A stretch of 64,000 nucleotides of DNA from Bolinopsis microptera (taxonomy: Eukaryota > Ctenophora > Tentaculata > Lobata > Bolinopsidae). Location of the stretch: the NCBI RefSeq assembly GCF_026151205.1, contig NC_087076.1, positions 20,764,828 to 20,828,827 on the forward strand, written 5' to 3'. The translations under genes were made by a program, and so were the position numbers. Positions 48,301-62,318 of the stretch are shown in pieces; position 1 is the stretch's first letter, and every line of letters begins with the position of its first letter. Under the pieces are notes generated by a model. It did not search any database, had not been told where the DNA came from, and was given only the letters and a program-made list of their open reading frames with translations.

Positions 48301-51300
48301 TGCAGGCAAATGTGAAAGCACTGGGTGACTCACCACACAAGGATGGTGAAATCCTGCCTCTGGCGGTTAAAGATCTTGGAAGTTGCGAGATATTCCCACA
48401 AACCCTTGTTCACAATCCTAACGGCAGGTCAGTTCATAGATATGCAATGTCAGCGAAACTTTTGTTTGATTATCTTATATAAATATATATGGTGATGCAA
48501 ATATGACATATCTTCACAACAAAAGTTCGAGTAAAGAAAGTTGATCCTCACTTCAGATTTGTAGTTGTATGTGGTGACGGAGAGTATATCATCTACACAG
48601 CCCTGGCCTGGAGAAACAAGAGTTTCGGTACAGCTGAAGAATTTGTCTGGTCTGCTGACTCGTCCATGTACGCTATCAGGGAGGGAAATAGCAGAGTCAA
48701 AATATTTAAAAACTTCAAAGAAGTTCAGGTTAGTTTGGGTTCATTTTTCGTTAAAAACAATGAAGTATATTTCAAATTCAATGTAAAAAGCAAATCCATA
48801 TTGATAATTTATAAATCATTTTTTAATTGTTTTATCCGAATCAGGATTTCAAGCCCGATTACGGAGTTGACGGAATATACGGAGGACAGCTGCTTGGAGT
48901 AAAGTCAGGCAGTGGACTTACATTCTACAACTGGGAAACCACTGCTCTTGTTAGGCGGATAGAGGTCGCTCCTCAACAGGTCGGTTGAAGGGCTTCTTAT
49001 TTGAACATATCTCAGCTATCTCTAACAAATATTATATTATTCGTTTGGAGAGTTTCCACTTTCCAATTATGATCATGAATTGGTTTCCTAGTACGTTAGT
49101 CGTTATCACAGTCACTGATACGTTTCCCATAGTTTACACGCAAGATTTCAGCACCCTATTTTACACACGATAGTAACGTCACCTAAAAATATTCCAGGTA
49201 TACTGGTCAGACAACGGTGAATTGGTGTGTATAGCCACAGAAGACGAGGCCTTCATGTTGCGGTACAACCCTGATGTAATCGAGGGAACTCCCCCGGACG
49301 AGGATGGGTTCGAGGCAGCATTTGATGTGGTTGGGGAGGTGGCTGATAAAGTCATGACCGGTTAGTTATCAGTTCATTACAGCTTGCTCATGTTTGGGGA
49401 GAAGTGAGGGTCAACATCTTTTGAGTGAAATATGCGAAATATGTGATAATGATAGTCGCATCGCCTAGGTAGTGGCTACTGTTCGAATAACTTTCCATTG
49501 GAAAAATAATCAAGAAAGCGAATTGATCTTCTCCAGGACATAAATGAGTTTTGATTAAAATTCGAATACGTTTCAGATGTTTTATTTATACTATTTCTAA
49601 CTTGGAACCCATTGTAGGAGTGTGGGTTGGAGATTGTTTCATCTACACAAACAGTGAGAACAGGCTAAACTACCATGTCGGAGGAGAGATTGTCACTATC
49701 TCCCACTTGGATAGGACACAGTACATTCTGGGTTACATTGCCAAGGACAGTAAACTGTATCTGGGAGATAAGGATCTCAACGTTACCAGCTTCGCTCTAA
49801 AAACAGCAGGTTCGTTCCCAAATATCACTCTTTGATTATCATGATATCTTCTTTAAGTTGTGATCTTGGAAGTTGTTTCGACTTCACTTTAATTTTACGT
49901 GTCACGGCACATTTACGGATACTGATAAAGTAACGGCTACGTTGTCTCCCTCAGTTTTGGAGTACCAGACAGCAGTTATGAGACAAGATTTCGAGACCGC
50001 TGACCAGATTCTGCCTAGTATTGACGAGGAACACCGCACCAGAGTTGCTCAATTCCTGGAGAAACAAGGCTTCAAGGAGCAGGCTATGGCTGGTAAGTAG
50101 CAGGGCTTCAAGGAGCAGGCTATGGCTGGTAAGTAGCAGGGCTTCAAGGAGCAGGCTATGGCTGGTAAGTAGCAGGGCTTCAAGGAGCAGGCTATGGCTG
50201 GTAAGTAGCAGCCGGTAGTTTGTTGTTATAATTATAATGTTATTGGTTGAAATAATCCACGTTACCCTTGAGAGCTTGAGTTTGGTGAATTCTGTGATTT
50301 GTAACCGATGAAATCCAATTATCTTTTTGTTCAGTGAGTGTGGACCCTGCACACAAGTTCGAACTAGCACTTCAACTGAACGACTTCGCCACGGCATACG
50401 GCTTAGCTGTGGAGCACAGCAGTGAACAAAGATGGAAACAGCTCTCAGATCTTGCTCTCAGATCATCCGACTTCAACCTTGCAAAGAAATGTAAGTTGAA
50501 GTTTTAGCAGAATCAAGAATATCTTGTTTTCTTAAGTTGTCAGAATGAAATGAAAACGCCTAAAATTTCAACGTCGACTTATTAACCGTCGACGTGTTCC
50601 ATAACTGCACCTCTCATACAACTTCAGGTATGTTTAACGCCAAAGATTACAGTGGTCTGCTCCTGCTAGCCTCGAGTCTAGGAGACTCTGAGAGTATGGT
50701 CCAGTTGGCTGAGCTGGCCCACTCGGCTGGGAAAGAGAACATAGCTTTCACCGCCTACATGATGCTCAACAACATCCCCAAATGTTTGCAGCTTTTGGTT
50801 GAGACTGAGAGATATCCTGAGGCTGCCATCATGGCTAAAACCTATATGCCTAGCGAGGTCAGTCTTGGTAAACTTTTTCACTCTATTACATACACCAAAA
50901 GTTGAATTCGCGCGCCAGTTGCGTTGCAATATTGCTGACGAACAATTATGATAAGTAGCCATTTATCACGTTGAAACACTCAAACAGGTCTCGAAGATTC
51001 TGAAGTTGTGGCAGGCAGATCTTAGCAAAACAAACGAGAAGGCAGCAGAAGCTCTCGCTGACCCACTGCAATACGACAACCTATTTCCTGAACTACAGCT
51101 AGCACTCAAGGCTGAAAAGGTAAAATTTAGTTCAACCGGACATCTTTTCATGAGAGTTGGTTAATAATATTATTATCTAGAGAATGTGGCAAACGTGCCG
51201 AAAATTGTGATATTTTCACTGACCATTTGAACAATACAAATCTACGAATCTGACCACGTGTTCTCACAGCTGCTAGAAAAAGAGCGCAGTACCCTGCTAC

Positions 51301-53256
51301 CAGCTGCTAGCTACCCAGCAGTAGCCCCCAACTGGGAGAGAGATGTGCTAGCAGAAACGGAAGAGATGCTAGCCAGCCTCCCGGAGGTAGTCGCCTCCCC
51401 CAAGGAGGATGAGATGTTGACTGCCGAGGTGAAGGAGGAACAGCCCGTCTCAGAACCCGAGGAGGAAGAGAAAGAGGATTTGTTTGAGGAGGTTCCGGAG
51501 GATTTGGGAGGAGTTGTGGGTGCTCCAGGTACAGACTAACAGAGGCTGGGGCTGTCTTTATATCATTTAGGAATTTGTAATTTAGGAATTTGTTCAATGT
51601 TCATTTAGGAATTCATCTTGGTTTACATTTTCATGAAATCGGAGTAGGACTGTTCCAGGTGCTGATTTACCCGAGGGTTGTCATTTAAGAATTTATCTTG
51701 GTGTAAATTTGCATGAAATCAGAGTAGCGAATGCTCCGGATACTGATTATTACCGAGGGCTGTCATTTAGCAATTCATCTTGATGGAAATTTGCATGAAA
51801 TTAGTCGTTTTCATGACATTTTCACGAAGCTTTCATAAAGTTAAACATTACATTGACTACACGAAATTAGACACATAAAGAGATAAAGGTCACAGTCATT
51901 AAATAAGACGAATATGCACAAAATGCCACCAGTTCTGTAATGCTGAAACCTGTTGAGCTTGAGTTCGTGAACTCGCCTTATTTCAGAGCCCTTAATAGCG
52001 TTAGAACCGGAACCGTCCTCTCCCCCCTCCGAGCCACCCATGCCTCCAATTGAGCTTGAACCTGAGCCAGTTGTACAAGAGGTGCCGGCTGATCTCGCTG
52101 TGAAAGTTCCAGGTACCGACTTACTGAGGCCAGGGCGGGTTGTCATTTAAAAATTTGCCATCTAGAAATTTGTCATTTAGAAATATATCTTGGTGATTTG
52201 CATGAAATCGGAGTAGTGAAAACTTGAGATACTGATTTAAACCGAAGGTTGTGCTTTAGATATACATAGCTTGAATCTTGATGGAAATTTGCATGAAATT
52301 TATCGTTTTCATAGACTTTTCACGAAGTTTTCATAAAGTTGAACATGACATTGACAACACTCATAGACACAATATTTACATAGAGGTCATTGAATAAGAC
52401 GAATATGCACAAAATGCCACCAGTTCTGTAATGCTGAGACCTGAGCTTGAGTTCAATATTCCTTGCAATCCCAAAACATATTTCTTGTTTAGAGTGACAC
52501 ATCTGACAAGCAACTAGAACTGATCTCAACTTTGGACAATTGTAAACTTTATTCGGTATCTCCGAGTTCACATGAACTCGCCCTATTTCAGAGCCCATAA
52601 TAGCGTTAGAACCGGAACCGTCCTCTCTGCCCTCCGATCCTCCCATGCCTCCAGTTGAGCCTGAACCGGAGCCAGTTGTACAAGAGGTGCCGCTTAATCT
52701 CGTAGAATTGGCGCCAGAACCTTTCGCAGAATTTGTGCCAGAACCCATTGCGGAAATGGTGCCAGAACCCATTTCGGAAGTGGCATCAGAGCCGATCGTT
52801 GAAGTAGCGCCAGAACCCCTCATAGAATTGGCACCAGAACCTGTCATAGAATTGGCACCAGAACCCCTCATAGAATTGGCACCAGAACCTGTCATAGAAT
52901 TGGCACCAGAACCTCTCATAGAATTGGCACCAGAACCTCTCTTAGAATTGGCACCAGAACCTCTCGTGGAATTAGCGCCAGAACCTTTTATAGAATTTAC
53001 ACCAGAACCTCTCCCAGAAATGGTACCAGAACCCCTCGTTGATGTAGCGCCAGAACCGCCCGCGGAGGAGGCGTTAGCACCCGCTCCTACAGAGACGCCA
53101 GCAGAGGCGGTGGAAGAGGCGTCAGAAAAGCGCGACTTGTTCGGGAACAGCAGTACCGATTTCCTGGACGACATGGATAGGGAAATATCGGAACTTAACC
53201 TGGACGATATTAATGTTGATGATATCGATCTTGATGACGAGAGCTTGTTTGATTAG
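45317..53256 (+). CDS. COPB2: coatomer subunit beta' (COPB2)
   Basis: Eighteen exons chain in phase: 45317-45423, 45722-45843, 46036-46120, 46509-46704, 46852-47086, 47904-48136, 48306-48427, 48557-48728, 48845-48979, 49198-49360, 49618-49809, 49955-50092, 50335-50490, 50628-50857, 50988-51119, 51270-51528, 51987-52112 and 52592-53256. The product is about 1155 residues against roughly 906 in human. It begins [20 protein letters not shown]. Two WD40 propellers follow (e.g. [35 protein letters not shown]), then [13 protein letters not shown] at the start of the helical solenoid, and an acidic end ([20 protein letters not shown]). It is a COPI-coat subunit that binds dilysine cargo signals on Golgi vesicles. 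The extra length is a lineage-specific PEP-repeat tail. AATAAA at 53874 follows the gene. Confidence 0.97.
45424..45505. repeat. 21-bp repeat starting at the COPB2 exon 1 donor
   Basis: Right after exon 1 the intron reads GTAACCGGACACGTCCAGTT, and TTAACCGGACACGTCCAGT is then repeated, four copies in all. The 5' splice site is part of the first unit. Confidence 0.92.
45844..45905. repeat. ~14-bp repeat starting at the COPB2 exon 2 donor
   Basis: The intron begins GTGAGTTCAACATTAGATG, followed by three further copies of TTCAACATTAGAT(A/G), then one diverged copy (TTCAACATTGGATG). Confidence 0.9.
50068..50207 (+). repeat. 36-bp repeat, four copies, spanning the COPB2 exon 12 donor
   Basis: Units start at 50068, 50104, 50140 and 50176. 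Each consists of the exon end (GGCTTCAAGGAGCAGGCTAT then GGCTG) plus GTAAGTAGCAG, so four identical consensus donors exist. Only the first gives the conserved protein; use of the others would run through GTAAGTAG and meet an in-frame stop. Confidence 0.95.
51630..52591 (+). repeat. tandem duplication of COPB2 penultimate exon and intron
   Basis: 51987-52112 (42 codons, phase 1-1) is homologous to the first part of the last exon (52592-52720). Both follow CTATTTCAG or TTATTTCAG and begin [12 protein letters not shown] or [12 protein letters not shown]. The upstream intron sequences (51840-51986 and 52320-52591) are also duplicated, with a ~110-bp insertion in the second copy. Confidence 0.88.
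52712..53075 (+). repeat. COPB2: 24-bp coding repeat: APEPLIEL octapeptides in COPB2
   Basis: About fifteen tandem octads of the form APEP[LVFI]xE[LFMV] are encoded between the solenoid and the acidic C-terminus. The central units are almost identical at DNA level, so expansion looks recent. The antisense strand is also open across the repeat, which explains a spurious minus-strand frame. Confidence 0.93.
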
Positions 53257-54722
53257 CTGCGAACTTTGAGCACATTATGTGAGGTCAGGGAGACTTCTAT
53301 TTGAGAAGTTACTCCTCGCTTGTCCATATTTTGAATAATAATATTAGTATAATTAATATGAGGTATGTCATGATATATAAGTAAAGGGTAATTTAAAGTT
53401 CTAAATTATATAATTACTAGCGCTTTAATTTTAATTTCGATTTAGTGTTATAGTTCGAATCTTAAATTTCGATACGAAGCTTCAAAGCTGTGCTCGTTTA
53501 GTTTTCTTTATGTAAATTTCTTAATGCCTAATATTTATAATTGAGTCCGCTTTATTCTATGTTGAACACGGTTATACTTGTAGAGTTGGACACGGAATTT
53601 TGCAAAAACAGATCAAAATTTAGAATAATCTGATGTTTTTACGCACGTTATTTCAATCCACATTCCTCCCTGTACAGTGGCTGTTAAATTGTCGGATTAA
53701 AATTTCTCTTGTTGATGTTAATGAGGAATTTGAAAAGATATATAAGTGCTTAAAATTGTTGCGAATCTTAAATTTAATGTTATTATTTTTGAGATGCCCA
53801 TTTCAATGCGAGTTTTGATTTTGAATATGATCTTCAATTAAAAGAGAAAAATAACCTTGACATGAAATCCCGGAATAAATCAATAAACATTTTGTGACAT
53901 AGTTAATAATTATCTGACCATTGGATTACTGTGCAGCATGGTATAATGATTTCAAGTAAAGTGTACCAAGTTTGAGTGAGCTCTTCTCTAAAAGAACCAG
54001 GGATGAGGATTGAGGAAGAGGATTATCAAGTCCTGACGGGTTAGTTCATTACAATGTTGTTAAATACGTATTAGGAGGGAATACGTATTGGAATACGAAT
54101 ACGTATTAATCCTTGAAAATTGACGTATTACGAAAAGGTGTGTCGTGCGCGCAAAAAATTATTTGCTTATCGGATTATCAATGAAATTTGATTACAAATT
54201 TAAGTTATCATGTATAACTGCACTCCTTTAATGCATGATCAATGATGAGGGTGGCGCGCAGCAGTAATGTTTAATTTTGTCAAATCAGCGTATTACGGCG
54301 TATTATGGCGTATTCGTGGACGTATTTAACAATCCATAGAAATTACCGTATTACGGCGTATTACGACGTATTCTTTATTAGAACCGAATACGACGTATTC
54401 TTTCACGAAAATTTGACGTATTTAACAACCTTGGTTCATTACATCTTACTTAGGGGTCCTTTTTTGGTTAATTTTTCATTTTTAACCCCCCTCTCTCTCC
54501 TCCCTGTAATCAGTTTTACACATAGTGTGGTAAAATTACATTAGCGTAACCATTTGGAAACCCCCTCCCCCTTGGCTGATTACGTAATATTTTTGGGGAT
54601 AGCCTTGTGTTGATATTCATCCCAGAAATAACTGATGAAGTTAATCACAATTATTTTAAACAAGTTGAACAAATCATGGAAATACACAGTTTTTATGAAA
54701 AATGTATAGTATAGATCATTAA
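53257..54722. other. COPB2 3' flank and diverged palindromic repeat
   Basis: The 3' UTR probably ends after AATAAA at 53874-53879. 54060-54430 carries many TATTACGGCGTATTA and GAATACGTATT units, a palindrome-rich repeat. No coding exon is seen. Confidence 0.55.
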
Positions 54723-56080
54723 GGGGGGGGGCCAATGGATATTTTTTTGTGAAACTTGATTTCGAGATAGCAGTTGACCAACAAAGTTAGACCAGTGACC
54801 GAACTTTTGAGGGGGTCCCGGACCCCAACCGCCAAACGGTGCCCGCGGGGCAGCCACGCCCATATTTGGTCCAAATTAGGCCCAATTTAGCCAAATACTC
54901 TGAACATGCCCAAAACCCAAATTTTAGGTGCTCTACTTGTAGCTAGTGGTCTCCTGAACTCGTATATGAAATTTCATCAAGATTGGACAAAAAATGACTG
55001 AGTTATGAGCCAAAAACCATATGCCCATATTTGGGCATACACACCAAATTTGGTAGATTTCGTCCCATAAATTGGTCAAATATCAATATTTTTCACTGAA
55101 ACTTACTTTATATGAAAGGTAAGCCTAAACTACATATTCTCTGTAATTTATAGCTTTATATCTGTTTAAATGTGGATACTAAGGCGAAAAGACCACAAAA
55201 AATGAACTAAATTGCCCATATCTTGGTTCGCGATATTCGCGGAATTGATCTCATTAAAATTGTAACAACTCAATCAGTTTTCAAAATTTTTCCATGAAAT
55301 TTTCGGAATCGACTCGAAATCGCATTTCCACCTTAGTTTGAGAACAGATTTTTGATTAAGGCCTCAAAAAAAATTTGGCGGCCAAATTCTGAATTTCTCC
55401 GGGAAAATTTTGGAATTTGGCCGCCAAATTTTTTTGGAGGCCTAAATCAAAAATCTGTTCTCAAACTAAGGTGGAAATGCGATTTCGAGTCGATTCCGAA
55501 AATTTCATGGAAAAATTTTGAAAACTGATCGAGTTGTTACAATTTTAATGAGATCAATTCCGCGAATATCGCGAACCAAGATATGGGCAATTTAGTTCAT
55601 TTTTTGTGGTCTTTTCGCCTTAGTATCCACATTTAAACAGATATAAAGCTATAACTTACAGAGAATATGTAGTTTAGGCTTACCTTTCATGTAAAGTAAG
55701 TTTCAATGAAAAATATTGATATTTGACCAATTTATGGGACGAAATCTACCAAATTTGGTGCGTATGCCCAAATATGGGCATATGGTTTTTGGCTCATAAC
55801 TCAGTCATTTTTTGTCCAATCTTGATGAAATTTCATATACGAGTTCAGGAGACCACTAGCTACAAGTAGAGCACCTAAAATTTGGGTTTTGGGCATGTTC
55901 AGGGTATTTGGCTAAATTGGGCCTAATTTGGACCAAATATGGGCGTGGCTGCCCCGCAGGCACCGTTTGGCGGTTAGGGTCAGGGACCCCCTCAAAAGTT
56001 CGGTCACTGGTCTAAGTTTGTTGGTCAACTGCTATCTCGAAATCAAGTTTCACAAAAAAATATCCATTGGCCCCCCCCCC
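54723..56080. mobile_element. 1.36-kb foldback element with G-run ends and TTAA duplication
   Basis: This near-perfect palindrome has arms of about 665 bp (54723-55389 and 55413-56080) with a 23-bp loop. It begins GGGGGGGGGCCAATGG and ends with the complement. TTAA lies outside both ends (54719-54722 and 56081-56084). The arms include the self-complementary ATGCCCATATTTGGGCAT. They are homologous to the inner part of the two elements at 56231 and 57073. No coding sequence is seen. Confidence 0.85.
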
Positions 56081-56228
56081 TTAATTAATGTCGATAAGAT
56101 TTAAAAACTGACCACGAGTATTATACCCGCGATTTAATTTTCTATCCAATTGAAGTGGAGAAGGCATTAAATTCAAATTAGACCACAAACACTTTATCAG
56201 ACACATGCGTTAATTAAATCTAGTAAAT

Positions 56229-56230
<2 letters not shown>

Positions 56231-56262
<32 letters not shown>

Positions 56263-56945
56263 AACCATATTAAAGTATATTAAAGTATATCCCCGGGTCA
56301 AAATCGGAAAAAATCCTACATTTTAATATACTTTAATATACCTACAATTAGAAGATTTCTATTCTTCGTTAAGATTTACATGATGAACTATATTTTTCAC
56401 TCAGATTCGCAAGATAAGCCTGTTTTAGGACTAGTACATGAATTTCCATCCAGATTGGTCAAAAATTGGCTGAGCTATGAGCTTTAAAAAATATGCCCAT
56501 ATTTGGGCATACGCTTTTGCCCAAATTCGATTTTGCCCAAATTCGATAAAATTTCAATATTTTTTAATGAGACTAACTCTATGTGAAAGATATAACTCAG
56601 TGTTTGTTGAATATAGTGGATACTAAGTAAAAAGACCTCCATGAACAAAATTTGGAAAATTGCACATAATATCTCGGTTCGGAATGCTAGCCAAAATGAC
56701 TTTATTAAAATTGAAATAACTCCATCAGTTTTCAATATTTTTTCAAGAACTTTTTGGAATCGATTAAGAATTGCATTTCAAGCTTATTTTAGGCAACAAT
56801 TTTTGATGTAGGCCTCCAAGGAGATAGGGATATATTAAAGTATATTAAAGTATATTAAAGTATATTAAAGTATATCCCCGGGTCAAAATTGGGAAAAATC
56901 CTACATTTTAATATACTTTAATATGGTTGGCCCCCCCCCCCCCCC
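56231..56945. mobile_element. G-run-terminated element, copy 1, 6-bp TSD
   Basis: It starts with about 30 G then CCAACCATATTAAAGTATAT and ends with TTAATATGGTTGG then about 15 C. The flanks AAATTT (56225-56230 and 56946-56951) form the target duplication. Intact empty sites (CTAGTAAATTTGTAAC) occur in the paralogous repeats near 59882 and 63592. Near both ends lie ATTAAAGTAT repeats and TATCCCCGGGTCAAAAT. No transposase is seen; an 83-codon frame inside (56484-56735) is not a gene. Confidence 0.88.
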
Positions 56946-57072
56946 AAATTTGTAACTTTTGGTTAAAACATGATTGAATAAATATAGTTTTTAGGATAGA
57001 AAATGATTTCTTAATTAAAACATAGGCAAAATTTGATAAATTTACGCCAATTTACGTTAATCAATGAGATCT

Positions 57073-57763
57073 GGGGGGGGGGGGCCAACCATATTAAAGT
57101 ATATTAAAGTATATCCCCGGGTCAAAATCGGAAAAAATCCTACATTTTAATATACTTTAATATACCTACAATTAGAAGATTTCTATTCTTCGTTAAGATT
57201 TACATGATGAACTATATTTTTCACTCAGATTCGCAAGATAAGCCTGTTTTAGGACTAGTACATGAATTTCCATCCAGATTGGTCAAAAATTGGCTGAGCT
57301 ATGAGCTTTAAAAAATATGCCCATATTTGGGCATACGCTTTTGCCCAAATTCGATTTTGCCCAAATTCGATAAAATTTCAATATTTTTTAATGAGACTAA
57401 CTCTATGTGAAAGATATAACTCAGTGTTTGTTGAATATAGTGGATACTAAGTAAAAAGACCTCCATGAACAAAATTTGGAAAATTGCACATAATATCTCG
57501 GTTCGGAATGCTAGCCAAAATGACTTTATTAAAATTGAAATAACTCCATCAGTTTTCAATATTTTTTCAAGAACTTTTTGGAATCGATTAAGAATTGCAT
57601 TTCAAGCTTATTTTAGGCAACAATTTTTGATGTAGGCCTCCAAGGAGATAGGGATATATTAAAGTATATTAAAGTATATTAAAGTATATTAAAGTATATC
57701 CCCGGGTCAAAATTGGGAAAAATCCTACATTTTAATATACTTTAATATGGTTGGCCCCCCCCC
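57073..57763. mobile_element. G-run-terminated element, copy 2, 6-bp TSD
   Basis: It is nearly identical to the copy at 56231-56945. The target duplication is AGATCT (57067-57072 and 57764-57769). The empty site CAATTAGATCTCTGAAAC is kept at about 60003 and 63713. It lies at the 3' end of SMYD copy A and replaces its last codons. Confidence 0.88.
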
Positions 57764-58721
57764 AGATCTCTGAAACAGCCATGACTTTTAGCAAGACGGT
57801 TCATTTTCTTATTGTACCCTTCCTTTTTGTTCGCAAGTTTGGATTTTTTCATCATTTCAAACGCCTTCTCCCTGTAGTGCTCGTAGTCCTGCCCAAAAAT
57901 CGGAAGTGGTTTGAGTCCAATCATACCAGTAATCTGCTCAGCACCCACGATTGTTTCATAGAGCTCTAAGTACGCTATGGGAAGTAAAGACACGAGATAC
58001 TCACAGTTTTCCAAAATCCTGCATTTTTCAAGGGCTGCATTTATAGCACTTTTCAATTCAAATTTTCTGGCGTAATAAGGAATTTCGTTATGGAGTCTCT
58101 TTAATTTTGTCCGCATTGCATCGTCAGTAGCATGGTCGGAGGTGCAAATTGAACACACACATTCAAAATTCCACTTCATGGACAGAATCTTTTTCCTCTC
58201 CAGATATGTGAGGAAGTCATTGTCTGCAATATAATCAGCCACCACTTCCTCTCCTTTTTTGATTCTCTTAATAGCTCTAACCTCTTTATCCGCCCTTACC
58301 GTCTCCATGAAACACCATTCGGCGTTCGGTGAACAACTGTGGTTGATCCTGGCTATGGTAGCGTACAAAGCTGCATCGTTTTTAGCTTCGTCATCATCTA
58401 CTGCTATACAATTTGTACCAAAGACCCGCATTGCCTTTTTCCTGCAAATATTAAGGTACATTATGGTAGGCTGATCTAATTTGCGACAAGTCGGACATAC
58501 TCCCAGAAATCTCCGATATTCAGATCACATGTCGCAAAAAGTCCCAACCCTTTGCCGCTTGATTCCTTTATCTCAAAAGGATTGCAATTTAATTTGTGGT
58601 TTTTACAGTCCTTTACCTGGCAATCTCTGCAGCAATAACGCACTTTACAGCATTTACCGCATTTCTTTGCGGTTGTGGTACCGCAAGTTGCGCAGTTATT
58701 GTCTAAGTCTTTCATATCCAT
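57742..58721 (-). pseudogene. SMYD-like MYND-SET gene, copy A, disrupted
   Basis: Exon 1 (58476-58721) encodes the MYND zinc finger (CATC, KKCGKCCKVRYCCRDC, H and C in order) and the first SET strand up to CDLNIGD. A deletion then removes the rest of exon 1 and almost all of intron 1, and the frame stops after FWEYVRLVAN. Exon 2 (to 58441) still has RINHSCSPNAEW, GEEVVADY and a post-SET Cys cluster CVCSIC. Its end is replaced by the G-run element at 57763, so the final residues are element-derived. Compared with copy B, one MYND-region Trp is Cys. By appearance it cannot make the full enzyme. Confidence 0.8.
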
Positions 58722-60001
58722 AACGTCCTATAAGTGAGTATAAATATGTTATAAGTTATAGTTCCATGGTGATGTCATTATCAGTACTAGCAGTGTCTGG
58801 CTTTCATTTACCCAAATACAAAAGTTACTTGATCTTCATCTATCGGCTATCGCGATTCGCGCTGCGCAGTGTTTTCAACATTGCATAAATTGATTGAGGC
58901 CTATTAATCGTACTTCATAGAGTTTCCAAAAATTGAGCAACTTCATTACAACAAGTTCGATTAAACTAAAACTTCGAGTTCGAATTCAAGAAAATAACAC
59001 GAAAATAAAATAACTCGTACGTTTGCGCTAAGAGTCACCGGATTAAACTTAATCAAATGCAAAAAAGAATGACAATGGCAAAATATTATCCACAGTAGTA
59101 ACAAAGACAGTCCATGACAGCGTATTTTCCAGCCAAACGGAGAAACACCCTGGTGTATGAAGGTCATGACACAGGTGTTACGGTATGTGGGTGATTTCAT
59201 CAAGCATTGTAATTTGATACTCGCGAAATATAAATTTACTCGTATACAAAATTTACCTACTTGATCTATCGGCTATCGCGATTCGCGCTGCGCAGTGTTT
59301 TCAACATTGCATAAATTGATTAAGGCCCATTAATCGTACTTCCTAGAGTCCCTCCAAAAATAAAGCAACCTCAAGTTCGATTAAACTAAAATTTCGAATT
59401 CAAGAAAATGACTCAAAACAAAATAACTCTTAGTACGTATGTGCTAAGAGTCACCAGACTCTGATTAGACTGAATGAAATGTTTTAAAAACATGATAATG
59501 GAAACAGAGACAGTCCATCGCACTCACACTGTGAGTGACTCACAGCGTATTTGCCAGCCAAACGGGGAACACCTTATGACATACAGTATGCTGGGTAATG
59601 TCATTAAGCATTGTAATTTGACACTCGCGAAATGTAAAAATAATATGACTACAATAAAAATATTTTCACACGATGTCATTGATCTTTATTCTACGTATCA
59701 CGTGAGCGCAAGCTTCTTGTTTTCAGAACAAAGTAATTAGTCCGTAGGGCGTAGAAGGAACATAGTGTGTGTAATCTTATTTTCTATGAGACTTACATGT
59801 ATTATTATTTTAAACATTTATTTTAAACATTTTCGACTAAACTATTTGAAAACACTATTATATCAGAAATGCGTTAATTAAATCTAGTAAATTTGTAACT
59901 TTTGGTTAAAACATGATTAAATAAACATAGTTTTTTGAATAGAAAATAATTTCTTAACTAAAACATAGGCAAAATTTGATAAATTTGCGCCAGTTTGTTA
60001 A
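58722..60001. repeat. upstream region of SMYD copy A, tandemly duplicated unit
   Basis: 58840-59215 and 59265-59650 are homologous to each other (both carry CTATCGGCTATCGCGATTCG and GCGCAGTGTTTTCAACATTG). The whole block recurs at 62330-63709 with about 3.7-kb spacing. Small open frames here are conserved only because the repeat is recent. This should include the promoter of copy A. Confidence 0.8.

Positions 60002-62318
<2,317 letters not shown>

Noticed and set aside
52320-53174. 284-codon Gly-Ser-rich minus-strand frame
   Set aside because: Antisense of the COPB2 24-bp coding repeat; the sense strand is the conserved coding frame.
45317-53256. Operon-like linkage of RagA/B and COPB2
   Set aside because: They are separate spliced genes with about 1 kb between them; no trans-splicing signal is visible.
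56484-57559. Two identical 83-codon minus-strand frames
   Set aside because: They are the same position in two copies of a mobile element and show no domain; identity reflects recent transposition, not coding constraint.
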